Source: Maribacter sedimenticola (GTDB lineage Bacteria; Bacteroidota; Bacteroidia; Flavobacteriales; Flavobacteriaceae). From it: a DNA stretch of 64,000 bases. Both the position numbers and the translations under genes were made by a program. The notes under the pieces were generated by a model that made no database searches, was not told where the DNA came from, and saw only the letters and a list, made by a program, of their open reading frames with translations. Location of the stretch: the NCBI RefSeq assembly GCF_900188415.1, contig NZ_FZNV01000001.1, forward strand, positions 1,081,501-1,145,500, given 5' to 3'. Below, in pieces: positions 55,284 to 64,000 of this stretch (within the stretch, counting starts at the first letter, position 1; each line of letters begins with the position of its first letter).

Positions 55284-56114
55284 ATGACTACCCAAGAACT
55301 TATTGCCCAAATTCATAAGAAGCAATCTTTTTTATGCATTGGCCTGGATACGGATTTGGACAAGATTCCAAAATATCTATTAAAGGAGGAAGATCCCATT
55401 TTTACGTTCAATAAAGCAATTATAGATGCTACGCACCATCTTTGTGTAGCATATAAACCAAATATTGCTTTCTATGAGGCGTACGGTGTAGAGGGGTGGT
55501 CCTCACTTAGAAAAACAATAGAATATCTTAATGAGAACTATCCGGAGATTTTTACCATTGCCGATGCCAAGCGTGGTGATATAGGCAATACGTCTACCAG
55601 ATATGCAAAGGCCTTTTTTGAAGATCTTAATTTTGATAGTATTACCATAGCTCCATACATGGGTAAGGATTCTGTAGAACCATTTCTTGCTTTTGAGAAT
55701 AAGCATACTATCTTATTGGCTCTGACATCCAATGAGGGGGCATTTGATTTCCAAACCAAAAAAATAGGAAATACGGAACTGTATAAGGAAGTGCTGTCTA
55801 TCTCAACAACGTATAAAGGATCTGAAAATTTAATGTATGTCGTTGGTGCTACCAAGGCAGCATATTTTAAGGAAATTAGAAAAATTGTTCCCAATAGTTT
55901 TTTACTGGTGCCAGGGGTTGGTGCACAAGGGGGCAACTTGCATGATGTATGCGCACATGGTATGACAAAGGATGTTGGACTTTTGATTAATTCTTCGCGC
56001 GGAATAATTTACGCTTCTGGAGAACAAAATTTTGCAGAAGCGGCCCAGCAAAAAGCAAGCGAATTGCAAATTGCCATGAAGAAGGAACTTGATGGCTTAC
56101 ACCAAGTTTTCTAA
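55284..56114 (+). CDS. pyrF: Orotidine-5'-phosphate decarboxylase (type 2)
   Basis: 276 residues, the longer bacterial type 2 form. Catalytic stretch [15 protein letters not shown] with the Asp-x-Lys-x-x-Asp motif, [12 protein letters not shown] at the N-terminus, [12 protein letters not shown], and the phosphate loop [13 protein letters not shown] with [10 protein letters not shown]. It makes UMP in pyrimidine synthesis. It overlaps by 18 bases with the convergent small gene at 56097-56288. Confidence 0.96.
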   Translation: MTTQELIAQIHKKQSFLCIGLDTDLDKIPKYLLKEEDPIFTFNKAIIDATHHLCVAYKPNIAFYEAYGVEGWSSLRKTIEYLNENYPEIFTIADAKRGDIGNTSTRYAKAFFEDLNFDSITIAPYMGKDSVEPFLAFENKHTILLALTSNEGAFDFQTKKIGNTELYKEVLSISTTYKGSENLMYVVGATKAAYFKEIRKIVPNSFLLVPGVGAQGGNLHDVCAHGMTKDVGLLINSSRGIIYASGEQNFAEAAQQKASELQIAMKKELDGLHQVF

Positions 56115-56288
56115 CGTCCTTTTTATCTTTTGTGCCTTTTGCTCAAAAAATTCTCCCAATTGGGTATTGGTTGGCATATTGGAAGCCTTTTCCAAAAAGT
56201 TTTGATATTGATACTCCAATAAGGTTATGATGTCCGCTTCGGCTGCAATAGGTTTTACGGTTCCTACTTTACAATATTGCTTTTCCAT
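56097..56288 (-). CDS. Small conserved-looking protein, unknown
   Basis: 63 residues from an ATG; rich in charged helices, with no signal peptide or membrane span. It contains [20 protein letters not shown] and [16 protein letters not shown], suggesting an all-helical domain. A perfect -7 box (TATATTTG on the minus strand, 56318-56311) lies 22 bases before the start, which supports it as a real gene. I do not recognise a family. It overlaps the end of pyrF in the opposite direction. Confidence 0.6.
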   Translation of the reverse strand: MEKQYCKVGTVKPIAAEADIITLLEYQYQNFLEKASNMPTNTQLGEFFEQKAQKIKRTLENLV

Positions 56289-56310
56289 AATGCTATACGT
56301 TAGTTCTTTG

Positions 56311-56318
56311 CAAATATA
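56311..56318 (-). promoter_or_regulatory. -7 box of the small gene at 56097-56288
   Basis: Reads TATATTTG on the minus strand, matching TAnnTTTG, 22 bases upstream of the ATG. No clear -33 TTG is visible. Confidence 0.4.
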
Positions 56319-56511
56319 CGATCAGAATGGCCTTTTGGATGTCGACTCTAGGGGTCATACAACTAATTATCAGGTTATTTGTCTTTTTTTTAACATGAAC
56401 ACGTTCAAAAATTTAAAAATGACAGTAAAACAGCTAATTATTTATGATGCTGGGTACATTTTAAAAAGTTAATTATATATTGCCTTAACGATATCTTAAT
56501 CCGTCTAAATT

Positions 56512-57288
56512 TTGCTTCACCATATAACGTATGTTCATTCATCTTCTCCTGTTTGGGTAACGTTTGTCCATGGTGCCGGAGGCAGTTCATCAATTTGGTA
56601 TAAACAGATTCGTGAATTTAAAAAGCATTTTAATATTTTATTATTGGATTTAAGAGGGCATGGCAATTCCAAACCCGACTTAAAAAGTGTTTTTGATGAT
56701 AAATACACCTTTGATGTCATTACCAATGATATCGTTGAGGTCATTAATTTTCAAAATATTCAAAAATCGCATTTTGTGGGGATTTCCCTTGGAACTATTT
56801 TAATCAGGAACCTTGCGGAAAAATATCCTGAACGCGTTGCCAGTATGGTTTTGGGCGGGGCAATTATGAAATTGAACCTAAGGTCGCAGATTTTAATGAA
56901 ATTGGGGGTCATTTTTAAATCCGTTGTTCCTTATCTATGGTTATATAAGTTTTTTGCCTTTGTAATAATGCCCAATAAGAATCATAAGGAATCACGTTTA
57001 TTGTTTGTTAGGGAGGCCAAAAAATTATATCAAAAAGAATTTATACGCTGGTTTAGGCTTACTTCGGAAATTAATCCACTATTGCGTTTTTTTAGGACTG
57101 TAGATATACAAATACCTACCTTATATGTTATGGGTGAAGAAGATTATTTGTTTCTGCCCAGTGTTAAAAAAATAGCCCGTAGCCATCAAAAATCAGAGCT
57201 TTTGGTAGTTGAAAATTGCGGTCATGTGGTGAATGTGGAGCAACCACATTTTTTTAATGAACAAGTGGTCCGTTATTTAAAGGGGTAG
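56512..57288 (+). CDS. Alpha/beta hydrolase fold protein
   Basis: 258 residues from a TTG start at 56512; no ATG occurs before the core fold begins, so a non-ATG start is likely. Oxyanion region FVHGAGGSSS, then LLDLRGHGNSKP, nucleophile Ser in FVGISLGTILI, Asp in GEEDYLF and His in CGHVVNVEQP make a complete triad. No signal peptide, so cytoplasmic. The substrate is unknown; the fold covers esterases, epoxide hydrolases and thioesterases. Confidence 0.85.
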   Translation: MLHHITYVHSSSPVWVTFVHGAGGSSSIWYKQIREFKKHFNILLLDLRGHGNSKPDLKSVFDDKYTFDVITNDIVEVINFQNIQKSHFVGISLGTILIRNLAEKYPERVASMVLGGAIMKLNLRSQILMKLGVIFKSVVPYLWLYKFFAFVIMPNKNHKESRLLFVREAKKLYQKEFIRWFRLTSEINPLLRFFRTVDIQIPTLYVMGEEDYLFLPSVKKIARSHQKSELLVVENCGHVVNVEQPHFFNEQVVRYLKG

Positions 57289-57325
57289 TTGACCCGCATA
57301 TTTTTCAAGCTTATTTCTAAAAGAG

Positions 57326-57349
57326 AAAAGACCGGTTTGCACCGGTCTT
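57326..57349 (-). terminator. Terminator after the third SusCD pair
   Basis: Nine-base arms AAGACCGGT (57328-57336) and ACCGGTCTT (57341-57349) with loop TTGC. On the minus strand it is followed by a T-rich CTTTTCTCTTTT stretch, ending the susCD transcript. Confidence 0.8.
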
Positions 57350-57377
57350 AACAATCAACTTAATTATAAATGAACTA

Positions 57378-58808
57378 CTAATTAACGTCCCAGAATAATG
57401 GAGTTGTCAATTGGTCACCACCAATTGCACTTGAAGCGGCGTCATAATTTTCACCGTTTACCGCAGATTCCTTCACTGGATATATCATCCTTAAAGGAAC
57501 TTCTTGTTGAGTTTGGTTAGATAAAACCAATTCTGGCCAATCTAGCCTACGGTACTCTGTCCAGGCTTCAAAACCTCTATTGAACAACGCAATCCACTTT
57601 TGCGTTCCTATTTTTTGTTTATAATCACCTGTAGCTGTAGCATAGGCAACTTCTGGCTGTGCCAAATATGTATCTATTTCATCTTGTGTACCACCATAAT
57701 AGGCAATAGATGCAGCAATACCGGCATTGTAATATGCTTCCGCATCTCCAGAAATGAAACCTCTTTCAACGGCTTCTGCCTGAAAAAAGGCAACTTCAGC
57801 ATAATCCATAATAGATCCTGGATATGTTGGATCACCAACGATATCAAAATTTAAATGGGTAAAGTTGGCGTATGAATTATTTCCACCAATTGGTCCACCA
57901 ATGTACGGATCCTTGTTATCCGCGAAATAATCATCTAAACGAGGGTCGTTTAGAGCAACCAACATATCTAAAGATGTTTTACCTGCAATGTAATCCTCTC
58001 TTCTGTTTTCAGTTTCAAAAAGATTGTAAATAGGGTTGTTGTTCGCTGTAGGCGATGATTCATACCTAATGACAGTATTGTCATCGTTAGAAGTGAATAC
58101 GCCGGCATCTACAGCTTCTTTGACGGTTGTACTTGCCAATGTAGGATTTACATCGGCTATACGCATACCCAATCTCAATTTTACGGAATTGGCCAATTTT
58201 CTCCAGGCGGTTACATCACCGGAATAAAAAATGTCATTAGAGCCAAAAGATTCCCCACCGTTGGCCAATGCGGCTTGTGCAGCGGATATTCTAGAGATTA
58301 AATCCGTATAGATGGTGGCTGCATCATCATATTTTGGAAATAGGTTGTTAATGTCCGCAGCTTCGCTATAAGGTACATCACCGTTCAAATCTACAAGGTG
58401 TTGAAACGTATAGACTTTAATAGTTTCGATAATGGCCAATTGATTGCCTCTTGTAACGGCATCTAAAATCTCATCTTCCTCTATCAATGCCTGAGCGGAA
58501 TTAAGATCATTGATCACATTGTTGTAGTATGTAGTCCAATAGGCCTGTGAAGGATCTCTACCAATAATTAAGTAGTTAGACTCATCAATATAGGTGGCCT
58601 GTGCCCAATGTTGCGCCCAAAGTCTAAATACGTTGGAACCGCTTATCGTTGTGATTCTATCTGCCAAATTCTTTTCTGCATTGGCCACTAATGTTTGTGG
58701 TGGGACTGCAGTTGGTAATTTGGGGTCGTTATTATAATCTGTAATATCTTCTGTGCAACTAGACAACAATATGCCTGCGGTTGCTAAAATTAAATATATA
58801 TTCTTCAT
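57378..58808 (-). CDS. SusD/RagB-type lipoprotein (third locus)
   Basis: 476 residues. Lipoprotein signal MKNIYLILATAGILLSSC (Cys18). It is of the shorter SusD_2-type group: LADRITTISGSNVFRLWAQH, ETIKVYTFQHLVDLNGDVPYSE, AWRKLANSVKLRLGMRI, and near the end GTQKWIALFNRGFEAWTEYRR with VPLRMIYPV. It partners the SusC gene ending 12 bases upstream. The substrate cannot be told; this group also serves peptide or mineral uptake loci, not only glycans. Confidence 0.92.
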   Translation of the reverse strand: MKNIYLILATAGILLSSCTEDITDYNNDPKLPTAVPPQTLVANAEKNLADRITTISGSNVFRLWAQHWAQATYIDESNYLIIGRDPSQAYWTTYYNNVINDLNSAQALIEEDEILDAVTRGNQLAIIETIKVYTFQHLVDLNGDVPYSEAADINNLFPKYDDAATIYTDLISRISAAQAALANGGESFGSNDIFYSGDVTAWRKLANSVKLRLGMRIADVNPTLASTTVKEAVDAGVFTSNDDNTVIRYESSPTANNNPIYNLFETENRREDYIAGKTSLDMLVALNDPRLDDYFADNKDPYIGGPIGGNNSYANFTHLNFDIVGDPTYPGSIMDYAEVAFFQAEAVERGFISGDAEAYYNAGIAASIAYYGGTQDEIDTYLAQPEVAYATATGDYKQKIGTQKWIALFNRGFEAWTEYRRLDWPELVLSNQTQQEVPLRMIYPVKESAVNGENYDAASSAIGGDQLTTPLFWDVN

Positions 58809-58819
58809 CGTTCTCTTGT

Positions 58820-61800
58820 TTAAAATTCCAATTTAATGTTAAAACCATATTCCTTAACCGAAGGATAAGCCCCAATCTGGAATCCTTGTAAATTACCTGC
58901 TCCAAAGCTTTGTTCTGGATCTGCATATGGAAGGTCCTTACTAATGATCCAAAGGTTTCTACCTACCGCTGTGAAAGAAACGGCCGTAAATGGAAGGGCG
59001 TCAACAAATTTCTTAGGTAATGTATAGCCTAAAGTAACCTCCCTTAATTTTACATATGAGGCATCATAAACAAATTGTGCATCCGGTGCGTTACCATATC
59101 GTCCATAAGGGTTTTCATAAGTTGTAAAATCTGCCCTTACCGTATTTGGAGAACCGTCTGCCTGTACACCTGGTAATATTACACCACCAGAAGTATTGTC
59201 ATTGGTTACAGGGTCTCTTAACGGATTGCCCAAATCATTTAAGCCAGCTGTAACATCATAGATACCTGTAGCCATACCAAAATAGGTATCACCACTAAAT
59301 ACGCTGCCACCTTCCTGAATATCGATCAAGAAACTTAAACTTACATCCTTGTATTTAAATGTGTTCGTAAGACCTGCTTTCCAGTCTGGGTTGATATCTC
59401 CCAAAATTTCTTGGTTAGACTCTGTTTTGGCGTACTGGCCATCTTCGGTAATTACTTTTTCGCCATTTAGATAAACATAATCGGTTCCCTTAAGTGTTCC
59501 GTAGGCTTCACCTTTAGCTGCGTTTAAACTTACCCCAAAAAAGCTATTGACCAAGATGTTCTGTGAATCTTGGAACAAGTTCAACACCTCACTCTTATAG
59601 GTAGAAAAGTTGATATCCGTTCTCCAAGAAAAATTTGGTAACTCAATTGCCGTAAAATACAATTGGGTCTCTATACCTTTGTTCGATACTTCGGCCGAGT
59701 TTACTACTGTATTCGTGAAACCTGTTGAAGGTGTAATCTCTACAGGTATAATGGCATCACTGGTAATCTGCTCGTAAAGTGATAGGTCAAAACCTATTCT
59801 TCTGTTCCAGAAATTCATCTCCAGACCCAATTCCTTACTAGACGTACGTTCTTCTTTAAGATTAGGGTTGTTAGATGTGCCCGGGTTAGAATATAAAGTA
59901 GCACCGCCAAATCCTGCAATAGGATTAAACGTATTTAGAAGTTGGTATGAAGTTGCACCGTTACCTACTTCTGCATAACCGGCTCTTAGCTTACCAAATG
60001 AGATTGCGTTGCTGTCAAAAAGATTTGAGAATACAAAACTTGCGGAAACCGCAGGATAATAAAAAGAGTTTTGTCCTTCTGGTAAAGTTGAGAAAGTATC
60101 GTTTCTCAAAGAACCTTCTAAAAACAACATGTTGTCGTAATCTATACTTGCATTTGCAAATACACCAAATACCCTAACATCTGCGTCATATTCTGAACTG
60201 GCATCAAAAACTATTGGGTTAATCGAGTTTGAAAGAGCATAAATTCCTTCCAGATTTAAACCACCATTTGTAGTTGCCGTTACATAATTGTTCTTGGTCT
60301 GTCTGTAGTTGGTACCCACAACTCCTGATATACCAAATTTATCAGAGATATCTCCATTGAAATTTAAAAAGAAATCATAATTGTATTCAGAGAAATTGAT
60401 ATTCTTTCTAGAATACTCAGGCGTATCTATACTTCCTATATTGTTTCTTTCTTCCCTTAATTCCGCATATGTATCTACAGTAGCTCTACCAAAGATTTCT
60501 AACCATGGCAAAACATCATATGATATACTACCGTAACCAAATAGCCTGTTACGCTCATCGGTATTATAATTTTCATAACGGGTAAAATATGGGTTGTCCC
60601 AATACTTTGGGCCTAAGCTAGATGGGCCGGATGGGTTCCATGTTATATTTTGTCCAGTGGCAAAGTATGCATCTCGTTGATCTTTTAAATCTGTACTATT
60701 GGCCCACCACTGTCTAAAATTGGTCATGATGTTTTCGGCATCATATCCTGTACCGTACCTTCCAAGTCCAGAACTTTTGGTGTATGTTGCCTTACCGGTT
60801 ACGGTAACCTTTTCATTAAGGTCCATTGTCCCGACCAAATCAACATTATGTCTTCCTATTTCACTATTTGGTAAAATTCCTGTTTGGTCCAAACGGGTAT
60901 AGCTCATTCTTAAGCTACCAGTTTCAAAACCTTGGCTTACTGCTATGTTCTGTGAGCTTGTTACACTGTTCTGAAAGATATACTCAGGACCGTTTTCCGC
61001 CGCGATCCACGGGCTTTTTTGTAAATAAGTATCTAATTGTGGATAGTAAGAATCCCATTGATATAACATTAGATTGGGATCAAAACGTAATCCAAAAGAG
61101 CCATCTTCACCGGTTGGTGGCGTAATGTCCTCTATACCGTCACCATCAACATCGATAGAGTCGATGTAACCAGCACCGTAAAACGGACCGTAACCTTGAC
61201 CATACTCTTGTTGGAAAATTGGAAATGTATCCTTGTCATATTTTCCAATATTTACGGAACTGGTTATAGATACCCCAAGTCCACTTCCTCTTTTTCCTTT
61301 TTTGGTATTGATGATAATAACACCGTTTGCAGCCCTAGAACCATATAGTGCCGTTGCCGCAGAACCTTTAAGTACGTTAATACTTTCTATATCATCTGGG
61401 TTGATATCACTTGCGGCATTACCATAATCATAGCCGTCACCACCCTCTGCTTGGGATGTAGAGTTGTTCGTATCGTTGTTCAACGGAACACCATCTACTA
61501 CAAATAGTGCTTGGTTGTTTCCGGTAATAGAAGAATAACCCCTTATTACAACGTTTGCAGATCCACCAAGGGTTGAACTTTTCTTAATATCCAAACCGGC
61601 AATTTTACCGGATAAGGAGTTTACGAAGTTTTGGTCCTTTGCGGTATTTACCTGGTCTCCTTGAATTTCCTGGGTGGCATAACCTAATGATTTCTTTTCC
61701 CTTGAAATACCCAATGCCGTTACAACTACTTCATCTAGCGCTTGGGCATCTTCTTCTAAAACTACATTGATTACGGAGGCCGAACCTACTTCCTTAGTTA

Positions 61801-62041
61801 CGGTCTTTTGACCTAAGTAACTATACCTTAAACTTTGACCAGTAGATGCATTGATGCTATAATTACCATCAAAATCTGTTTGTACACCATTAGTTGTACC
61901 AATAATTAATACCGAAACTCCAGGTAATGGGAGTCCGCCTTGATCTGTTACCGTACCTGTTATCGTCTTTTCCTGCGCAAAACCAATGTGCGCTACCAAA
62001 GCGAATACAAGCATTAAAAAACATCTTGTTTTAGTTCTCAT
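58820..62041 (-). CDS. SusC/RagA-type TonB-dependent transporter (third locus)
   Basis: 1073 residues. Signal peptide ending HIGFAQ (about 23); carboxypeptidase-regulatory-like domain with TITGTVTDQGGLPLPGVSVL and TDFDGNYSI; TonB box and plug (ALDEVVVTALGISREKKSLG, VVIRGYSSI, ALFVVDGVPLNND, IESINVLKGSAATALYGSRA, GVIIINTKKG) and a barrel ending EYGFNIKLEF. It imports its ligand using TonB energy. It lies 12 bases before susD on the minus strand, and the AraC-type regulator gene is upstream. Confidence 0.95.
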   Translation of the reverse strand: MRTKTRCFLMLVFALVAHIGFAQEKTITGTVTDQGGLPLPGVSVLIIGTTNGVQTDFDGNYSINASTGQSLRYSYLGQKTVTKEVGSASVINVVLEEDAQALDEVVVTALGISREKKSLGYATQEIQGDQVNTAKDQNFVNSLSGKIAGLDIKKSSTLGGSANVVIRGYSSITGNNQALFVVDGVPLNNDTNNSTSQAEGGDGYDYGNAASDINPDDIESINVLKGSAATALYGSRAANGVIIINTKKGKRGSGLGVSITSSVNIGKYDKDTFPIFQQEYGQGYGPFYGAGYIDSIDVDGDGIEDITPPTGEDGSFGLRFDPNLMLYQWDSYYPQLDTYLQKSPWIAAENGPEYIFQNSVTSSQNIAVSQGFETGSLRMSYTRLDQTGILPNSEIGRHNVDLVGTMDLNEKVTVTGKATYTKSSGLGRYGTGYDAENIMTNFRQWWANSTDLKDQRDAYFATGQNITWNPSGPSSLGPKYWDNPYFTRYENYNTDERNRLFGYGSISYDVLPWLEIFGRATVDTYAELREERNNIGSIDTPEYSRKNINFSEYNYDFFLNFNGDISDKFGISGVVGTNYRQTKNNYVTATTNGGLNLEGIYALSNSINPIVFDASSEYDADVRVFGVFANASIDYDNMLFLEGSLRNDTFSTLPEGQNSFYYPAVSASFVFSNLFDSNAISFGKLRAGYAEVGNGATSYQLLNTFNPIAGFGGATLYSNPGTSNNPNLKEERTSSKELGLEMNFWNRRIGFDLSLYEQITSDAIIPVEITPSTGFTNTVVNSAEVSNKGIETQLYFTAIELPNFSWRTDINFSTYKSEVLNLFQDSQNILVNSFFGVSLNAAKGEAYGTLKGTDYVYLNGEKVITEDGQYAKTESNQEILGDINPDWKAGLTNTFKYKDVSLSFLIDIQEGGSVFSGDTYFGMATGIYDVTAGLNDLGNPLRDPVTNDNTSGGVILPGVQADGSPNTVRADFTTYENPYGRYGNAPDAQFVYDASYVKLREVTLGYTLPKKFVDALPFTAVSFTAVGRNLWIISKDLPYADPEQSFGAGNLQGFQIGAYPSVKEYGFNIKLEF

Positions 62042-62360
62042 AAAATTAATTTGAGTGTTAGTAAATAAGTAAGCTTTATAAATAGTTGTATAAAGAGCCG
62101 GCCCATTATTCTATATGATAGCTAACTCAATAAAATGAAAATCAAAAACTATAATTTTTTTGATATTGACCGACTCTATAAACCAACGGCAAAAATATGA
62201 AGGGAAGGAGGGTAGAAGGGTTGAAGCCGACCTAGGTTAATAGTAAACCGATTTAAATTAACGTTTACCTATTGCGTAATAAATTGATTTTCAGTAGTAA
62301 GTATATTGCGAAGCGCAATTGTGAAAATTTTAAAGTTTTTGAGGAAATCTTAAGAATGTA
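62042..62360. other. Intergenic region upstream of the third susC
   Basis: 319 AT-rich bases between the regulator stop and the susC start, expected to hold the susC promoter (minus strand). A 6-3-6 dyad ATTGCG-AAG-CGCAAT is at 62305-62319. No clean TTG/TAnnTTTG pair was found. Confidence 0.5.
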
Positions 62361-63839
62361 CTAGCTGTTCCACGTTTTGGCCATGTAATCTTTTGGGGTC
62401 ATATCCAGCCTTTTTTTAAACGCTTTGTAGAAGGAGACTTTATTGTTAAAACCGCTCTCGTAAATGAGATCTACCACCTGTATTTCTTGTTTGGATTCAA
62501 TGATACTTACTGCTTCCTTAATCCTGTAATCATTGATAAGTTCGTAAAAATTTTTATTCAATTCTTGGTTTATAACTTGTGAAAGACTGTAACGATCAAC
62601 ATTCATGTTTTTCGCAAGTTTGGCAAGGGTCAATGTATTATCCAAGTAAATTTTATCCTTCTCAAGCAAATCTTCAAGTTGAGATTTTAGTTGATGGCTC
62701 ATTGTGGTCGTTAATCCGGAATTCTTGTATTTATCCTTTGTAGGTTGGTCGGTATAGGTTGCGGTTATTAATTCTGTGATTACTTCTGGCTGGATCAACA
62801 GTAATATGGCAAGAATGGAAATAAAGAGTATAAAATAGACCGCTATAAAGTATTTTGAGATGTAATCAAAGGCATAAATATGCTCAAATCCTGCTCTTGT
62901 AACTAAAAACAAAATCAAGATCAATATAAATACCATTAATGTTTTAATCCAATTTTTGGAATTTTTCTGCATTATGGTTTTATGGTATTTGAAAATGTTA
63001 AATATTAAAATTAGATAGATGAGTAAATGCACGGTCTTAATCCAATTATCGTTGATTATAAAACTAATACTATCCAAAAAAGCATTTTCAGGCGCATGTG
63101 TGCGTACATTAAAATTTCCCAAGATTACAAGGCTAATAAGCACAATTATGAATGGAATGTAATGTAAAATGACCGTTGTATTGGTAACCCTAAGATCAAT
63201 AAATTTGCTTTTTACATAAAAATATAAGGAAGGTGCCCATAGAAAAAACAATACCCTGTAAATAGCTACTGTAGGTGAATATTCAAAAAAATCTTGCCAA
63301 AATAATACCAGTTCTAAAAGCGCAAAGGAAATTGTCATCACGAAAATGCCCAGAAATATATTGCTTTTATTGTTCTTGTACTTTTTAAACAAAATTAGGG
63401 CGGTTATAATGCCCGTAAATGCAACTATGATAAATATAAGGTTGAGCAAGTGTACCTGTATGGTGTGTTTATAGTTGTTTGCAAGTAAGGTCTTATCAGG
63501 TGCTTGGACCTGTGGGTTTAGATCTAAACTATTTTCATTATCGTCCATGGCAATACTGCATAGGATTAAATATTTTTCTAGCTCTTCTTTGTCCGTAAAA
63601 TTTAAAGATCTTGCTTTTATGAAAAAATCATATGCAGCGTTAAAACGTTCATTTTCATACATGCAAATGGCTAATTCAAAATAGTCATTTGCCGTACTAT
63701 TTTTTATTTCTTTTTTTTCCAAAGAGGATAACATTAAGTTACAGTCCTCATTAGTATTGCCATTATGCCCTTGTGAAAAAACAAGCAATGGTAATAAAGA
63801 GAATACGTAAATAAAAAAGGCAAAAATGAATTTTAGCAC
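62361..63839 (-). CDS. Membrane-bound AraC-family transcriptional regulator
   Basis: 492 residues. Signal segment (about 1-23), a short TPR-like helical part (to about 115), seven predicted membrane spans between about 128 and 352, and a C-terminal AraC DNA-binding domain with two helix-turn-helices (LAKLAKNMNVDRYSLSQVIN, then VVDLIYESGFNNKVSFYKAF followed by KKRLDMTPKDYM). It would sense an extracellular or membrane signal and act on DNA from the membrane. It lies upstream of the susC gene on the same strand and probably controls it (inference). Confidence 0.9.
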   Translation of the reverse strand: MLKFIFAFFIYVFSLLPLLVFSQGHNGNTNEDCNLMLSSLEKKEIKNSTANDYFELAICMYENERFNAAYDFFIKARSLNFTDKEELEKYLILCSIAMDDNENSLDLNPQVQAPDKTLLANNYKHTIQVHLLNLIFIIVAFTGIITALILFKKYKNNKSNIFLGIFVMTISFALLELVLFWQDFFEYSPTVAIYRVLFFLWAPSLYFYVKSKFIDLRVTNTTVILHYIPFIIVLISLVILGNFNVRTHAPENAFLDSISFIINDNWIKTVHLLIYLILIFNIFKYHKTIMQKNSKNWIKTLMVFILILILFLVTRAGFEHIYAFDYISKYFIAVYFILFISILAILLLIQPEVITELITATYTDQPTKDKYKNSGLTTTMSHQLKSQLEDLLEKDKIYLDNTLTLAKLAKNMNVDRYSLSQVINQELNKNFYELINDYRIKEAVSIIESKQEIQVVDLIYESGFNNKVSFYKAFKKRLDMTPKDYMAKTWNS

Positions 63840-63952
63840 TGTAGATACTATTTCTTAATAATTATTAATTATAAAATGAATTGATAAGGAAGTATTTCAA
63901 CTTTCGCAAAAGTTGAATAAAAATCAAAATTAGAACTTTTAAATAGATAAAA

Positions 63953-63984
63953 AACAAAAAACCGGTGCTCCCACCGGTTTTTTA
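63953..63984. terminator. Terminator at right window edge
   Basis: Arms AAAAACCGGTG (63957-63967) and CACCGGTTTTT (63972-63982) with loop CTCC and flanking A and T runs. It is symmetric and probably ends a gene lying beyond the right edge. Confidence 0.75.
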
Positions 63985-64000
63985 ACTAACTAACTCAAAA

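Noticed and set aside
56227..56472. Plus-strand ORF of 81 codons
   Set aside because: Its first part is antisense to the small gene at 56097-56288, which has a matching promoter box; the rest is AT-rich without recognisable features.
62305..62319. ATTGCG/CGCAAT dyad as a terminator of the AraC-type gene
   Set aside because: Short stem and no T-run on the minus strand; kept only as a possible protein site.
10..64000. CRISPR arrays, insertion sequences, phage genes, rRNA
   Set aside because: No regular short repeats, transposase or integrase motifs, phage proteins or rRNA signatures were found on reading the window.

Overview
The window is AT-rich chromosomal DNA from a member of the Bacteroidota, most likely a marine Flavobacteriaceae (Maribacter/Zobellia-like; genus not certain). 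The evidence is three SusC/SusD-type loci, genes without Shine-Dalgarno sites, several TAnnTTTG (-7) promoter boxes, BlaI/M56 and glutamine synthetase III genes, and many lipoprotein signal peptides. No phage, IS element or CRISPR array was seen.

Region 1 (1-16694) is an arabinan/arabinose locus. The 3' part of a susD gene is followed by a large FG-GAP/ASPIC lipoprotein, a tandem-domain GH43 lipoprotein and a secreted GH51 arabinofuranosidase. After a promoter with a dyad operator come araB-araD-araA, an exported aldose 1-epimerase and an SSS-family symporter, closed by a strong terminator. An SDR dehydrogenase follows. Together these would release arabinose outside the cytoplasm, import it and convert it to xylulose 5-phosphate.

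Region 2 (16695-20836) holds single genes: a SYLF-domain protein, a small membrane peptide, an EamA transporter and an orphan TPR histidine kinase.

Region 3 (21082-41004) is a uronate locus built around a LacI regulator. The minus strand carries lacI-thuA-uxaC. The plus strand carries susC-susD, a DUF6807/PmoA-like lipoprotein, two exported Gfo/Idh/MocA oxidoreductases, a UxuB-like SDR, uxuA, a TRAP transporter (P-Q-M) and a cytochrome c/beta-propeller dehydrogenase. uxaC, the SDR and uxuA make the glucuronate-fructuronate-mannonate-KDG route. No glycoside hydrolase or polysaccharide lyase is recognisable. The polymer- or glycoside-opening step may therefore be oxidative, which is the most interesting hypothesis in the window. 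A LacI-type operator lies on the -33 box of the susC promoter.

Region 4 (41001-42017) contains a perfect 105-bp direct repeat. One copy ends exactly at the 3' boundary of a tRNA-Arg gene, the other overlaps the stop codon of the cytochrome gene, and about 730 bp without intact genes lie between them.

Region 5 (42093-57288) is mostly housekeeping: apt, a small conserved-looking ORF, a BlaI/M56 pair, a Ca2+/Na+ antiporter, a carboxypeptidase-regulatory-domain protein, divergent GSII-type and GSIII glutamine synthetases, a purM-like gene, a Rieske lipoprotein, apbE, prfA, pyrF, a small protein and an alpha/beta hydrolase.

Region 6 (57378-63839) is a third SusC/SusD pair on the minus strand, preceded by a membrane-bound AraC-type regulator, with no enzymes beside it inside the window.
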